Shown here: piece after piece, positions 18,983 through 28,037 of the stretch
Layout of the letters: each line of letters begins with the position of its first letter
Position numbering within the stretch: the stretch's first letter is position 1
Source: an uncultured Bermanella sp.
GTDB taxonomy: Bacteria; Pseudomonadota; Gammaproteobacteria; Pseudomonadales; Oceanobacteraceae
Direction: 5' to 3'
DNA: 64,000 nucleotides
Assembly: GCA_913058575.1 (NCBI GenBank)
Contig: CAJXRF010000008.1
Location: 1-64,000, forward strand
Made by a program: the position numbers and the translations under genes
The notes under the pieces: generated by a model
The model's input: only the letters and a program-made list of their open reading frames with translations
Database searches by the model: none
What the model was told of the DNA's origin: nothing

Positions 18983-21900
18983 ATGAAAAAAACAGCTATT
19001 AAGCAAGGCCTAAACGGCCTGAACCTATTGCTGGTGGCAACCTTTTTAGTGTTGGCTCTATACAGTGCAATAGGTCAGCAGATCCTTCCATATATTGGTC
19101 AATACAAATACGATACAGAGCGCTATTTAAGTGAAAAGCTAAAAAGCCCTGTGAGTATTGATTTAATATCTGGGGATATGCAGATGCTAACGCCATCCAT
19201 TCATGTGGAAGGTATCACCCTGCAGGGTGTGGACTCCAAACAAAACCCTATATTAAAAATCTCATCTGTAGATGCAGTTTTAGATTCTAGACTGTCTCTT
19301 GTCAACTTAGCACCTGTCTTTAAATCCATCCGTTTATCTGGTGTTTCATTGACTCTGGATGAAAATATGATCTCTGCTAGTACTGATGACAACAATTCAA
19401 ATAATGCCTTGGTAATTCAAAGCTTTGTTGAAGGTTTGTTGTTGCAACAGCATATTGAGTTTAGCGATGTCAGCATTGAAACGAATATAAAGGATCAAAA
19501 GCAAACCTTATCGTTTGATCAATTGGTAATGACAGGAGATGGGTTTAATCGTCTTATGACTGGCAGTTTAAGTTACGGACAGGAAAATGAGATAAAAACG
19601 GCGATTCGAATATACAGTCAAGGTAGTCCATATAATTTACCTGACTTTTATGCTCGGGGAGTCATGGAGATTCCAAATCTAGACATAGCCTATTGGTTAA
19701 GTAAATTCACAGATAAATCTTCAATTTCTGAAATGCATGCATCAGGTATTCTAGGGTTTGAATTTAAAAGTGGCCTCTTGAATTATGCCAAACTCAATGT
19801 AGTGAGCCCGCAGTTAAGTATTTTAAATAAAGCTCCAATAAAACAGATAAGTACGGAAATCTGGCTTAAGCAAAAAGGCCCTGATAGCTGGGGGTTGTGG
19901 CTGGAAGAAGGGGCTTTTCGTCTAAACGAAAAAAAATGGCAGATTGATAATGTGGGGCTAGAGTTAACAAAAACAGTTGACGGTGCTCGCTGGCATGGCT
20001 TTTTAAAGCATATGGATTTGCAATATTGGCAGCAACTTACGACTGATCTTGCTGTTCTGCCGAGTAACCTATCAGAACTCATTACTGGTCTTAATCCTTC
20101 CGGTGACATTCACAATATAAATCTGATATATCAGCATAAAGAAGAACAAGACCCTGAATTTACCATAGCCGGTGAATTGATTAACGTGTCCACTCAGGCC
20201 AATGAAGGAATACCTAAATTAGTGAATGTAAGCGGTGTGGTGGCTACCAGTCAGGATCGCGGCAGGCTACAGTTTTCATCAGAAAATATGGTGTTATTTT
20301 TCCCTGAAATTTACCAAACCCCCTTTCAAATTAATAAAGGCCAGGGGCAGATAGATTGGTACCTAGAGGAAAAGCAAACAAAACTGGTGGGTAACGGCCT
20401 TAAATTAAATATAGATGGGCTTGAAAGCGTTCAAGGGGGTTTTCAATTGTGGCTGCCAAAAGAAGCAGTGGTGGAACCCGCCCTTGCTTTGAATCTATCA
20501 TTGAATCACGCTAACGTGAATATGCAAAAGGTATTCGTGCCTGAAGTCGTGGATGAGGGGTTAAAGGATTGGCTGAATAATGCATTAATTCAGGGGGCTG
20601 TGGAAAAGGGGAATTTCTTTTTATACACATCTTTGGCTGCAGAAAATTCACAGGCGCAGATGGAGATGTATTTCGATTTTGATAACGTAAATTTAGAGTA
20701 TCTTGATGGTTGGCCAGAGATTGAAAATTCAAAGGGTAAGTTATTCATTGAAAATAACTTAGTCCTTGGCTCTATTAAATCAGCGACGACCTTAGGGGGA
20801 GAGTTAAGTCATGCCCAAGTGGCATTTCAGCAAGACATTAACGAAAATGGCTTTTTGTGGGTTGAAGGTGACTCCCACGGTAATGGCCACGAATTTTTAT
20901 CTTATTTACAAAGTACAGATCTTAAAGAATTAGTGGATAACATTATGGATGATTGGACTTTAACAGGGTCTCATCAAACAAAATTAGGACTTAAAGTCCC
21001 GCTAGATACACCCATTGAAGATATCAAAGTCGATGTAAGCAGCAGTTTAATTAAGTCAGACCTATATATATCCCAGGCTGATTTAACTTTATCGTCATTA
21101 GCTGGGAAAATTAACTACCGTAGTAGTGAAGGACTTACCAGCTCCAGTTTGGCAGCTAACTTATGGGGCCAGCCAATTAATGCTGTGATTAAAAGTCAGG
21201 TAAGTGAGAGTGATTTAAAAGCTGATATTGCCTTCACTGGCGTAGTTGAGGCTAATTATTTAAAGGACTGGCTAAAACTTGGGTTACTAAACCCTCTATC
21301 AGGCAGTTCATTGGTAAGTGGGCATTTTCTAATTGATACTCATGACACAGGTTTTACAGGTCTAAATATAGAGTCCAACCTGAAAGGCTTTACATTGGAC
21401 TTGCCAGAGCCATTTTATAAGAAACCTCAAGATGAAGTGGACTTTAATACCAGTTTGAAAATTGATGAAGGATTAACCTTAAAACTCTCATATGCTGATA
21501 AAGTTAATTTGGCTTTGCGTATGGAGAATGAACTTCTAGCATCAGGGCAGGTATTTCTCGGTGCCACCGAAGCTTATGTGCCAAACACTCAAGGTCTGAC
21601 AATTCAAGGTCACCTGCCTACTATGAATTTAGATGACTGGTTGGTGGTTTGGGAAGGGATTACGGGCCTTAGTGATCGTTATTCATCAATTAAAGATGAC
21701 AATGAGAGCGATAACCTTATTAATAAAATAGTTTTAAGCAGTGATGAGGTGACCATAAAGGATTTAAAATTTGAGCATGTTAAATCTGAAATTAAAAAAA
21801 GTGGTGACGACTGGGTATTGGATGTAGATTCACCAGTGGCAAAGGGCCAGCTTGTTTATAATTTAAATGAGCCTACTTTAATTAACTTAGACTATTTGCA

Positions 21901-22870
21901 TTGGCCCATGCCACAGCAAGAAAATGAAATAGAGGAATCAGACCCACTTGTGAACATTGAGCCTAGTGAATTCCCCTCCTTAGATTTTGATATAAATGAA
22001 ATTTTTGTTGGCCCCACCAACTATGGCCAATGGAAGATGAAACTCAGACCTAGCGCTGAAGGAGCAAGTTTAACCGACATTGTTGGCAATATTAAAAAAC
22101 TAGATGTTAAAGGGACAATTAACTGGAATAAAACATTAAACAGTGAAGATGGACAGTCAACTGGATTTAACCTTTTACTGTCAAGTAAGGATGTAGGGGG
22201 GATTCAAAAAGCTTGGCATAAAAAACCAGCCGTGGAAGCAGAATTTGGCGAAGCAAAAATTGATATTACTTGGCAAGCTAATCCGCTGGACTTTCAGTTT
22301 GAAAGTTTAAATGGCACGTTAGATATTAATTTTAAGGATGGCCGATTCATTGAAACAGGTGATACGGCGGCGCTAAGTGCATTTGGTATTTTGAATTTTG
22401 GAGCGATTGGTAGGCGTCTGCGCTTAGACTTTTCTGATGTTTATCAAAGTGGTTTGCATTTTGACAGCGTAAAGGGAAAGACCAAAATAACAAATGGGCT
22501 TATCAATATTATTGATACCATTGACTTCCAAGGGCCTTCAGCTAATTTTTCAGCTAGTGGCACAGTCAATACTTTGAATAAACAATTAGATCAAGAGCTA
22601 TCAGTGACCTTTCCTGTTTTTAGTACCTTACCCTTGGTAGCGATTCTTGCTGGGTTTGCTCCTCCTATAGCGGCTTCAATTTTTGTGGGTGAAAAATTAG
22701 TGGGGGATGAGATTGAGCGATTCTCCAGTGCAACCTATAAACTTACCGGCACCTGGGATAAACCTGAATTAAATATTATGAAACGCTTTGATAATGATAT
22801 TGAAGGTAAAAAAGAAAAAACCTTTTGGCATAGAATGAAAGATGTATTTGGTATGGGGAGTGATGACTGA
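18983..22870 (+). CDS. yhdP: YhdP-family AsmA-like envelope protein (bridge lipid transport)
   Basis: Very large (1295 residues) inner-membrane-anchored protein with a single N-terminal membrane segment (about 13-35) and a long periplasmic repeat region of beta-taco type. YhdP, with TamB and YdbH, is known in Escherichia to carry phospholipids to the outer membrane. The C-terminal part (SAFGILNFGAIGRRLRLDF, then the VFSTLPLVAILAGFAPPIAA stretch) is the conserved YhdP C-terminus. It sits between rng and a nitrilase-family gene, as in Pseudomonas, and overlaps the latter by 1 nt. Full length, no frameshift seen. Confidence 0.92.
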   Translation: MKKTAIKQGLNGLNLLLVATFLVLALYSAIGQQILPYIGQYKYDTERYLSEKLKSPVSIDLISGDMQMLTPSIHVEGITLQGVDSKQNPILKISSVDAVLDSRLSLVNLAPVFKSIRLSGVSLTLDENMISASTDDNNSNNALVIQSFVEGLLLQQHIEFSDVSIETNIKDQKQTLSFDQLVMTGDGFNRLMTGSLSYGQENEIKTAIRIYSQGSPYNLPDFYARGVMEIPNLDIAYWLSKFTDKSSISEMHASGILGFEFKSGLLNYAKLNVVSPQLSILNKAPIKQISTEIWLKQKGPDSWGLWLEEGAFRLNEKKWQIDNVGLELTKTVDGARWHGFLKHMDLQYWQQLTTDLAVLPSNLSELITGLNPSGDIHNINLIYQHKEEQDPEFTIAGELINVSTQANEGIPKLVNVSGVVATSQDRGRLQFSSENMVLFFPEIYQTPFQINKGQGQIDWYLEEKQTKLVGNGLKLNIDGLESVQGGFQLWLPKEAVVEPALALNLSLNHANVNMQKVFVPEVVDEGLKDWLNNALIQGAVEKGNFFLYTSLAAENSQAQMEMYFDFDNVNLEYLDGWPEIENSKGKLFIENNLVLGSIKSATTLGGELSHAQVAFQQDINENGFLWVEGDSHGNGHEFLSYLQSTDLKELVDNIMDDWTLTGSHQTKLGLKVPLDTPIEDIKVDVSSSLIKSDLYISQADLTLSSLAGKINYRSSEGLTSSSLAANLWGQPINAVIKSQVSESDLKADIAFTGVVEANYLKDWLKLGLLNPLSGSSLVSGHFLIDTHDTGFTGLNIESNLKGFTLDLPEPFYKKPQDEVDFNTSLKIDEGLTLKLSYADKVNLALRMENELLASGQVFLGATEAYVPNTQGLTIQGHLPTMNLDDWLVVWEGITGLSDRYSSIKDDNESDNLINKIVLSSDEVTIKDLKFEHVKSEIKKSGDDWVLDVDSPVAKGQLVYNLNEPTLINLDYLHWPMPQQENEIEESDPLVNIEPSEFPSLDFDINEIFVGPTNYGQWKMKLRPSAEGASLTDIVGNIKKLDVKGTINWNKTLNSEDGQSTGFNLLLSSKDVGGIQKAWHKKPAVEAEFGEAKIDITWQANPLDFQFESLNGTLDINFKDGRFIETGDTAALSAFGILNFGAIGRRLRLDFSDVYQSGLHFDSVKGKTKITNGLINIIDTIDFQGPSANFSASGTVNTLNKQLDQELSVTFPVFSTLPLVAILAGFAPPIAASIFVGEKLVGDEIERFSSATYKLTGTWDKPELNIMKRFDNDIEGKKEKTFWHRMKDVFGMGSDD

Positions 22871-23697
22871 TGTTGTGTTGTGTAGCCCAAATGAACAGTA
22901 AAAAAGATGTGGATGCTAATCTTGCAATGGCTGAGACATTAATTGCTCAAGCTGCAAATAGTGGAGTGAAGCTATTTTTGTTGCCAGAAATGTTTGCATG
23001 TCTAGGGGTCTCAAATCAGTATGAAATGGCAGCCACTCGTTTTACTGAAGAGGATGTATTAGCCACTTTAGCTGGGTGGAGTAAGAAATTTAAAATGTAC
23101 TTAGTGGCTGGATCCATGCCTACGGTAAATTCCGGTAAGGAAGATGTCATACATTCTAATAAAGTGCATGCAGCATGCTTGGTTTTTTCACCAGAAGGAA
23201 AACAAATAGCAAATTATCATAAAATTCATTTATTTGATGTGGATGTGGAGGATGAAAAAGGCAGCTATAAAGAATCTGATACATTTATTGCAGGGCAATC
23301 GCCACAAATTGCTCAATTGGATGATGTAAAGCTAGGGTTAAGTATCTGCTATGATTTACGATTTCCTGAGTTATTCCAGCATTATATGGCCGAAAATTGT
23401 CAAATAATGACAGTACCTTCGGCCTTCACTTACCAAACAGGTAAAGCGCATTGGGAAATTTTACTGCGTGCTAGGGCCATAGAGACTCAGAGCTTTATTC
23501 TGGCGGCTAATCAAGTGGGGGTCCATGAAGATGGGCGCAGAACTTGGGGGCACAGTATGATTGTGGACCCAAGTGGCGAAATATTAGCGCAAGTAACAGG
23601 TGACGAGCCCGGAATAGCCATTGCCGAATTAAATTTTGAGCGCTTGGCACACAGGCGAAAAACAATGCCATTACAGCAGCACAAGCGCTTAAATTAG
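22870..23697 (+). CDS. Carbon-nitrogen hydrolase (nitrilase superfamily, Nit1/YbeM-like)
   Basis: 275-residue amidase of the nitrilase superfamily with the complete Glu-Lys-Cys triad: Glu40 (LLPEMF), Lys118 (YHKIHLFD) and Cys160 (SICYDLRFPE). It closely resembles the Nit1/NitC group, whose known role is deamidated-glutathione repair; omega-amidase activity is an alternative. The start ATG overlaps the yhdP stop (TGATG), so it is translationally coupled at the end of the mre-rng-yhdP operon. In Pseudomonas tldD follows this gene; here the strand switches 2 nt later. Confidence 0.88.
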   Translation: MLCCVAQMNSKKDVDANLAMAETLIAQAANSGVKLFLLPEMFACLGVSNQYEMAATRFTEEDVLATLAGWSKKFKMYLVAGSMPTVNSGKEDVIHSNKVHAACLVFSPEGKQIANYHKIHLFDVDVEDEKGSYKESDTFIAGQSPQIAQLDDVKLGLSICYDLRFPELFQHYMAENCQIMTVPSAFTYQTGKAHWEILLRARAIETQSFILAANQVGVHEDGRRTWGHSMIVDPSGEILAQVTGDEPGIAIAELNFERLAHRRKTMPLQQHKRLN

Positions 23698-23699
23698 AT

Positions 23700-24233
23700 T
23701 TATTCGTAATGGGTTTTTATAAATAAAAACAATTTACGCGCGTCGGTTTTCCCCATCTTCCCTGGAGCATCAGGGTCTTCTTCTTTTAACTTGTGCTCTT
23801 TGACAGCATTGCGAATTAGTTGTCGCAAGTGCTGTACATCTTGCACATTAAACTCTTCGCAAAATTCACTTAGAGCGTCAGAGCCTTGTTCAATTAAACG
23901 ATCACGCCAGCGTTCTTGCTGGTGTAGTACTCGGTTAAATACATCGCTGCTGGGATTCATCTTGTCTAAAGCTAACTGAATGGCGTCAAGGTCTTCTGTG
24001 CGCATAACTTTGCCCACATATTGAAGGTGGCGACGTTTGGCTTCGTTCTTTTTAATGCGAGCCCATTCTTCAATGGCGACCAGTAAAGTATCGGATAGTG
24101 GAAGGTTGGCTCTTTGCTTTTTAGGCAGCTCGCAGATGAATTTTCCTAAATCTTGCAGCGCATGCATTTCTCTTTTAACTTGAGACTTACTAGGCCCTAA
24201 GTATTCATTATCTAACTGATCATCTTCATGCAT
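23700..24233 (-). CDS. darP: YjgA/DarP, 50S ribosomal subunit maturation factor
   Basis: DUF615 protein, known as DarP (YjgA), that associates with pre-50S particles and helps late large-subunit assembly. 177 residues from ATG 24233; the frame also opens with a TTG 12 nt upstream, but GGAAAC 7 nt before the ATG supports the shorter form. The basic helical core (KSQVKREMHALQDLG, then KMNPSSDVFNRVLHQQERWRDRLI) and the LRQLIRNAVKEHK stretch match the family. It is convergent with the nitrilase gene, only 2 nt apart and with no terminator visible. Confidence 0.92.
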   Translation of the reverse strand: MHEDDQLDNEYLGPSKSQVKREMHALQDLGKFICELPKKQRANLPLSDTLLVAIEEWARIKKNEAKRRHLQYVGKVMRTEDLDAIQLALDKMNPSSDVFNRVLHQQERWRDRLIEQGSDALSEFCEEFNVQDVQHLRQLIRNAVKEHKLKEEDPDAPGKMGKTDARKLFLFIKTHYE

Positions 24234-24296
24234 GAGTGTTTCCAAATAGAGCTATAAATTAAGTTAATGAGTTTAGAAACTAATCGTTTCTTAGTG

Positions 24297-25652
24297 CTAA
24301 AAATAAAAGCCAGCGGCTAAACCTAAAAAGGCGAAAAAGCCCACCACATCGGTAATAGTGGTTAATAATACGCTGCCTGCTAGGGCAGGGTCGACTTTAA
24401 TGCGTTTAAGCCAAAGGGGTAAAAATGCCCCTGCCATGACGGCTACAATTAAATTAATAATAATGGCAGCCCCTATGATTAAGGATATTTTAATATCTGA
24501 AAACCAAAAATAGGTAGCGCAAGCCACAACGATGGCCCACAGCAAACCATTGCTAATGCCGACTAAAAACTCTCGACTCAGCAGCCAACGTACATTGCTA
24601 GAATCTATATGGCCAATCGCTTGCCCACGAATGATAAGTGTTAGGGTCTGGCTACCAGCGACCCCTCCCATGCTAGCAACGATAGGCATTAAAACCGCTA
24701 ATGCCACCACTTGATCTATAGTGCCTTGAAATATGCTAATTACGGCACTGGCCAGAAACGCTGTCATTAAATTGATGCCCAACCAGATAGCACGGCGTCG
24801 GCTGGTTTTTAAGGCTGGGGCAAAGGTATCTTCATCTTCATCAAGGCCTGCCATGCTCATTAATGAGTGATCGGCATCTTCACGAATGACGTCAACAACA
24901 TCATCGATGGTAATTCGGCCCAGTAGCTTACCGCTTTTTTCATCAACAACCGGTGCAGAAATAAGGTCGTGACGTTCAAATATTTGAGCAACGCCAGTAT
25001 CTTCCATGGTTGCACGAATAGTAATGATATCTGTGCTCATTATCTCGCGCACAGTGGTGTCTGCATCACTTACCAATATTTTGTTTATAGGTAAGATACC
25101 AATGAATTCATCATGACGATTAACCACCAGTAAATTATCCGTCATTTCAGGTAGGCTGCGATGGCGACGTAAATAACGCAGTACCACCTCAAGGGTAATA
25201 TCAGGCCTTACCGTGACAGTGTCGGTGTTCATCAGACCACCAGCACTGTCCTCAGGGTAGGATAGTACCGCTTCAATGCGAGCCCTATCCTGGCTGTCCA
25301 TGGTGGTTAAAACTTCTTGGGTAACCGTATTGGGTAAGTTTTGTAAGAGATCGGCCACATCATCAGTGTCTAAATCGGTCATGGCGTTTGCCACTTCCTG
25401 AACACTCATTCGGTTTAAAACCCAACTTTGTAATTCGTCACTTAAATTATGTAGGACCTCCCCTTCATTCTCGTCCTCTATTAAATTCCATAATAAATTA
25501 CGTTCTTTAGGAGGAGATGACTCAAGAAGGTGGGCAACGTCTGCAGCTTGTAAATCGCTATTAAGGATGCGGCGCACTTGTGCCAGTGCACCACTTTCAA
25601 GGGCTGCACCAAGGCTTTTAAGTTTTTTTGACTGATGTTGGCCCCGAGACAT
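24297..25652 (-). CDS. mgtE: MgtE-family magnesium transporter
   Basis: Mg2+ channel/transporter of 451 residues. It has the N-terminal superhelical MgtE_N domain (about 30-130), two CBS domains (about 135-255) that sense cytosolic Mg2+, and five membrane segments in the C-terminal 170 residues. The pore-region sequence VASMGGVAGSQTLTLIIRG is clear, and the acidic tail of the channel (ITDVVGFFAFLGLA) is intact. It lies between darP and the npr gene. Confidence 0.95.
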   Translation of the reverse strand: MSRGQHQSKKLKSLGAALESGALAQVRRILNSDLQAADVAHLLESSPPKERNLLWNLIEDENEGEVLHNLSDELQSWVLNRMSVQEVANAMTDLDTDDVADLLQNLPNTVTQEVLTTMDSQDRARIEAVLSYPEDSAGGLMNTDTVTVRPDITLEVVLRYLRRHRSLPEMTDNLLVVNRHDEFIGILPINKILVSDADTTVREIMSTDIITIRATMEDTGVAQIFERHDLISAPVVDEKSGKLLGRITIDDVVDVIREDADHSLMSMAGLDEDEDTFAPALKTSRRRAIWLGINLMTAFLASAVISIFQGTIDQVVALAVLMPIVASMGGVAGSQTLTLIIRGQAIGHIDSSNVRWLLSREFLVGISNGLLWAIVVACATYFWFSDIKISLIIGAAIIINLIVAVMAGAFLPLWLKRIKVDPALAGSVLLTTITDVVGFFAFLGLAAGFYF

Positions 25653-25806
25653 AAACCTATCCTTTTTTACAGGCGCGCAATTGTAACGCCAAAGGTGTAA
25701 ACAGGCTATTAAAGTGTAGTTGAATCGAACAGAAGGGGGCGATGTAGGTTGCTTGGAATTGTATGCTTTGAACTTTTTGGAGAATAGGGGGATTTTTACT
25801 TATTGG
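25653..25806. other. Intergenic region upstream of mgtE
   Basis: A 154-nt spacer between mgtE and npr, both on the - strand. It presumably holds the mgtE promoter. I do not recognise a Mg2+ riboswitch or other structured leader. Confidence 0.4.
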
Positions 25807-26076
25807 TCACTCTTCTTCTTCAAAGCGATTGTTAATAAGGTCAAGAATGGCTTGCATGGCGGTTGTTTCATCCTGACCATCTATTCTTATGGTCAGCGTA
25901 CAGCCTTTGCTAGCGGCCAGCATCATAACCGACATAATGCTTTTGCCATCGACTTCCTTATCGTTAAAGGAAATCTTTATTTTGCTGGAAAAAGAGGAGG
26001 TGGTAGAAACCAGTTTAGCAGCAGCTCTTGCGTGCAGGCCAAGTTTGTTAATGATGGTGGCAGAGTTTTCTAGCAT
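25807..26076 (-). CDS. ptsO: NPr, HPr-like phosphocarrier of the nitrogen PTS
   Basis: 89-residue HPr-family protein of the PTS-Ntr relay (EI-Ntr to NPr to EIIA-Ntr). The phosphorylatable His15 is in LGLHARAA, and the region around MSVMMLAASKG corresponds to the regulatory serine loop. It is last in the rpoN-hpf-ptsN-rapZ-npr cluster, 119 nt after rapZ, as in most gammaproteobacteria. EI-Ntr (ptsP) is not in the window. Confidence 0.95.
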   Translation of the reverse strand: MLENSATIINKLGLHARAAAKLVSTTSSFSSKIKISFNDKEVDGKSIMSVMMLAASKGCTLTIRIDGQDETTAMQAILDLINNRFEEEE

Positions 26077-26195
26077 GCTAAATGTAATTATTAGGGATAA
26101 TCTGCTTACCTTATAACCCTTGGTTGGGGGTGTCTACCTTGGAATTATTATTTTTAATATGTGCTTTATAACATTAGTGTCATCCAGTCTCTAAA

Positions 26196-27053
26196 TTAGC
26201 CATCAAGTTCTCTGTGTCTAAGCTGTACATTGTGGTGAGTATCTTGGTGATGACGAAGTAAGCGTTCAGCCATGTATACACTTCTATGCTGCCCACCGGT
26301 GCAGCCAATGCTGACGGTCATATAGGTTCTATTGTTATCCTGAAATTGTGGTAGCCAGCGGCTTAGAAACTTGGATATATCATGAAACATATCATTCACG
26401 GATTGTTCTTGTTCTAGAAACTCAATGATAGGGCCATCTTGCCCACAGTATTGACGTAACTTGGGATCCCAATAGGGGTTGGGGAGGCAGCGCACATCAA
26501 AAACCAGGTCGCTATCCTTGGGGATACCGTGTTTGAATCCAAAAGATTCGAACAAAAGAGACATTTCATTACCGTGTTTTTGCACCACCCTATTTTTAAT
26601 CATGCTGCGTAATTGGTGCATGGAAAGATGGGTGGTATCCACGGTAAGGTCGGCCATTTCTGCAATATGAGACAGTAAGTTACCCTCGCGCTTTATGGCT
26701 TCCAGTAAAGGCGTGTCAGGACCGGTAAGTGGGTGCTTACGTCGTGTGGCGCTAAAACGAGTTAAAAGAGTGTCGGAGTCGGCATCAAGATAGACGATTT
26801 CCAGCTTGCATTTTGACTGGTCAATTTGATGAATAAAGTCAGCAAAATTAGCCAGATCAGACGGCGTATTGCGGGCATCAATACTGGCTGCTATGTCAGT
26901 GCCTATTTCGCTATTATTGGGGACTTGTTCAATTAGATTGGGCAAAAGCCCAACAGGAAGATTGTCAATGCAGTAGAACCCCAAGTCTTCAAGCACATTT
27001 AACGCGGTGCTTTTACCTGAGCCACTTCGCCCACTGACAATTACAAGTTTCAT
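26196..27053 (-). CDS. rapZ: RapZ RNase adapter / nucleotide-binding protein
   Basis: 285-residue protein with Walker A GRSGSGKS at 8-15 and the VDTTHLS and GCTGGQHRSVYMAERL motifs of the RapZ family. In Escherichia it binds GlmZ sRNA and directs RNase E to it, controlling glucosamine-6-phosphate synthesis. The genomic link to PTS-Ntr genes is conserved here. Whether a GlmZ-like RNA exists in this organism cannot be told from the window. Confidence 0.95.
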   Translation of the reverse strand: MKLVIVSGRSGSGKSTALNVLEDLGFYCIDNLPVGLLPNLIEQVPNNSEIGTDIAASIDARNTPSDLANFADFIHQIDQSKCKLEIVYLDADSDTLLTRFSATRRKHPLTGPDTPLLEAIKREGNLLSHIAEMADLTVDTTHLSMHQLRSMIKNRVVQKHGNEMSLLFESFGFKHGIPKDSDLVFDVRCLPNPYWDPKLRQYCGQDGPIIEFLEQEQSVNDMFHDISKFLSRWLPQFQDNNRTYMTVSIGCTGGQHRSVYMAERLLRHHQDTHHNVQLRHRELDG

Positions 27054-27147
27054 TTGGAAGCCTATTACTGAAAATAAATTGAAATTAACTCAGTTAAAAC
27101 AAGATACTAAGGCAATTATATGACTCAGGTGTTAAAAAACGAGATTA

Positions 27148-27600
27148 TTAGTCTGTGGCAAATTGAAATAATTCTAGATTATTAGACGCCTGACGTAAGT
27201 GATCTCTAAAGCTTTTTTGATTGAATTTTTGTGCCAGCATACTAAGAGTTTGCAAATGCTGCTCAGTGGCTTCAGCAGGCACTAGCAATACAAATACGAT
27301 ATCGACAGGGGCGCGGTCAATCGCATCATAATCAATGGGTTTCTCTAATAAAAATAGCGCACCCAGAGTATTCTCGCATTCAGACAGCCTGCTATGGGGG
27401 ATAGCAATACCTTCCCCAATGCCTGTACTGCCAAGCTTTTCTCTATTGATGAGGCGCTCGTAGATATCATCTGCTTGGGAATCTGGAATTTTGTCGGCTA
27501 AGAAATCAGCAATATGCTGAATTAGGCGTTTTTTACTTGAACATTGCGCACCCAATTGGGTGCGCTCCAAGGTCAAAATATCTGAAATACTGGTGGTCAT
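27148..27600 (-). CDS. ptsN: EIIA-Ntr, PTS nitrogen regulatory protein
   Basis: 150-residue EIIA of the fructose type that acts as a regulatory end point of the PTS-Ntr relay (K+ transport and other targets in enterics). The phosphorylatable His69 is in GIAIPHSRL. It sits 18 nt after hpf and 94 nt before rapZ in a conserved cluster. Confidence 0.96.
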   Translation of the reverse strand: MTTSISDILTLERTQLGAQCSSKKRLIQHIADFLADKIPDSQADDIYERLINREKLGSTGIGEGIAIPHSRLSECENTLGALFLLEKPIDYDAIDRAPVDIVFVLLVPAEATEQHLQTLSMLAQKFNQKSFRDHLRQASNNLELFQFATD

Positions 27601-27618
27601 ATATACTTATGGGTAGCT

Positions 27619-27912
27619 TTAATGACGATGATTACTCATCTTTTCTTTATGTTTGAGTAGCTGACGGTCAAGCTTGTCTGTTAGGCCGTCAATCGCTGCA
27701 TACATGTCATCATTTTCTGAGTTGGCATGTAACTCTGCTCCTGATGCGTGAATGGTAGCTTCGGCTTTTTGTACGAGCTTTTCAACGGTTAATGTCACTT
27801 GTACATTGGTTATGTTATCAAAATGCCGCTCAAGTTTGTCTACTTTAGACTGGACATAGTCCTTGAGTGCTTGAGTAACTTCAACATGGTGGCCGCTGAT
27901 ATTGATTTGCAT
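27619..27912 (-). CDS. hpf: Ribosome hibernation promoting factor, short form
   Basis: 97-residue HPF/YfiA-family protein that binds the 30S decoding region and, with RMF in gammaproteobacteria, forms 100S dimers during starvation. MQINISGHHVEVTQALKDYV is the family N-terminus. The length shows the short form without a C-terminal dimerisation domain. It is placed between rpoN and ptsN as usual. Confidence 0.95.
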   Translation of the reverse strand: MQINISGHHVEVTQALKDYVQSKVDKLERHFDNITNVQVTLTVEKLVQKAEATIHASGAELHANSENDDMYAAIDGLTDKLDRQLLKHKEKMSNHRH

Positions 27913-28037
27913 AGATGGCTCCTACTGTCGGCACTCCCGGATTGGAGTGCATTAATATGCTGGTACCCTAAGTATAGGCTACCGGCTAAAACCGGTGTAA
28001 CGACATATATCAATGTGTTATTAATATTTTCATATTG

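Noticed and set aside
25720-26073. A 117-codon frame antisense to npr
   Set aside because: It overlaps the well-supported NPr gene on the other strand and resembles nothing known.
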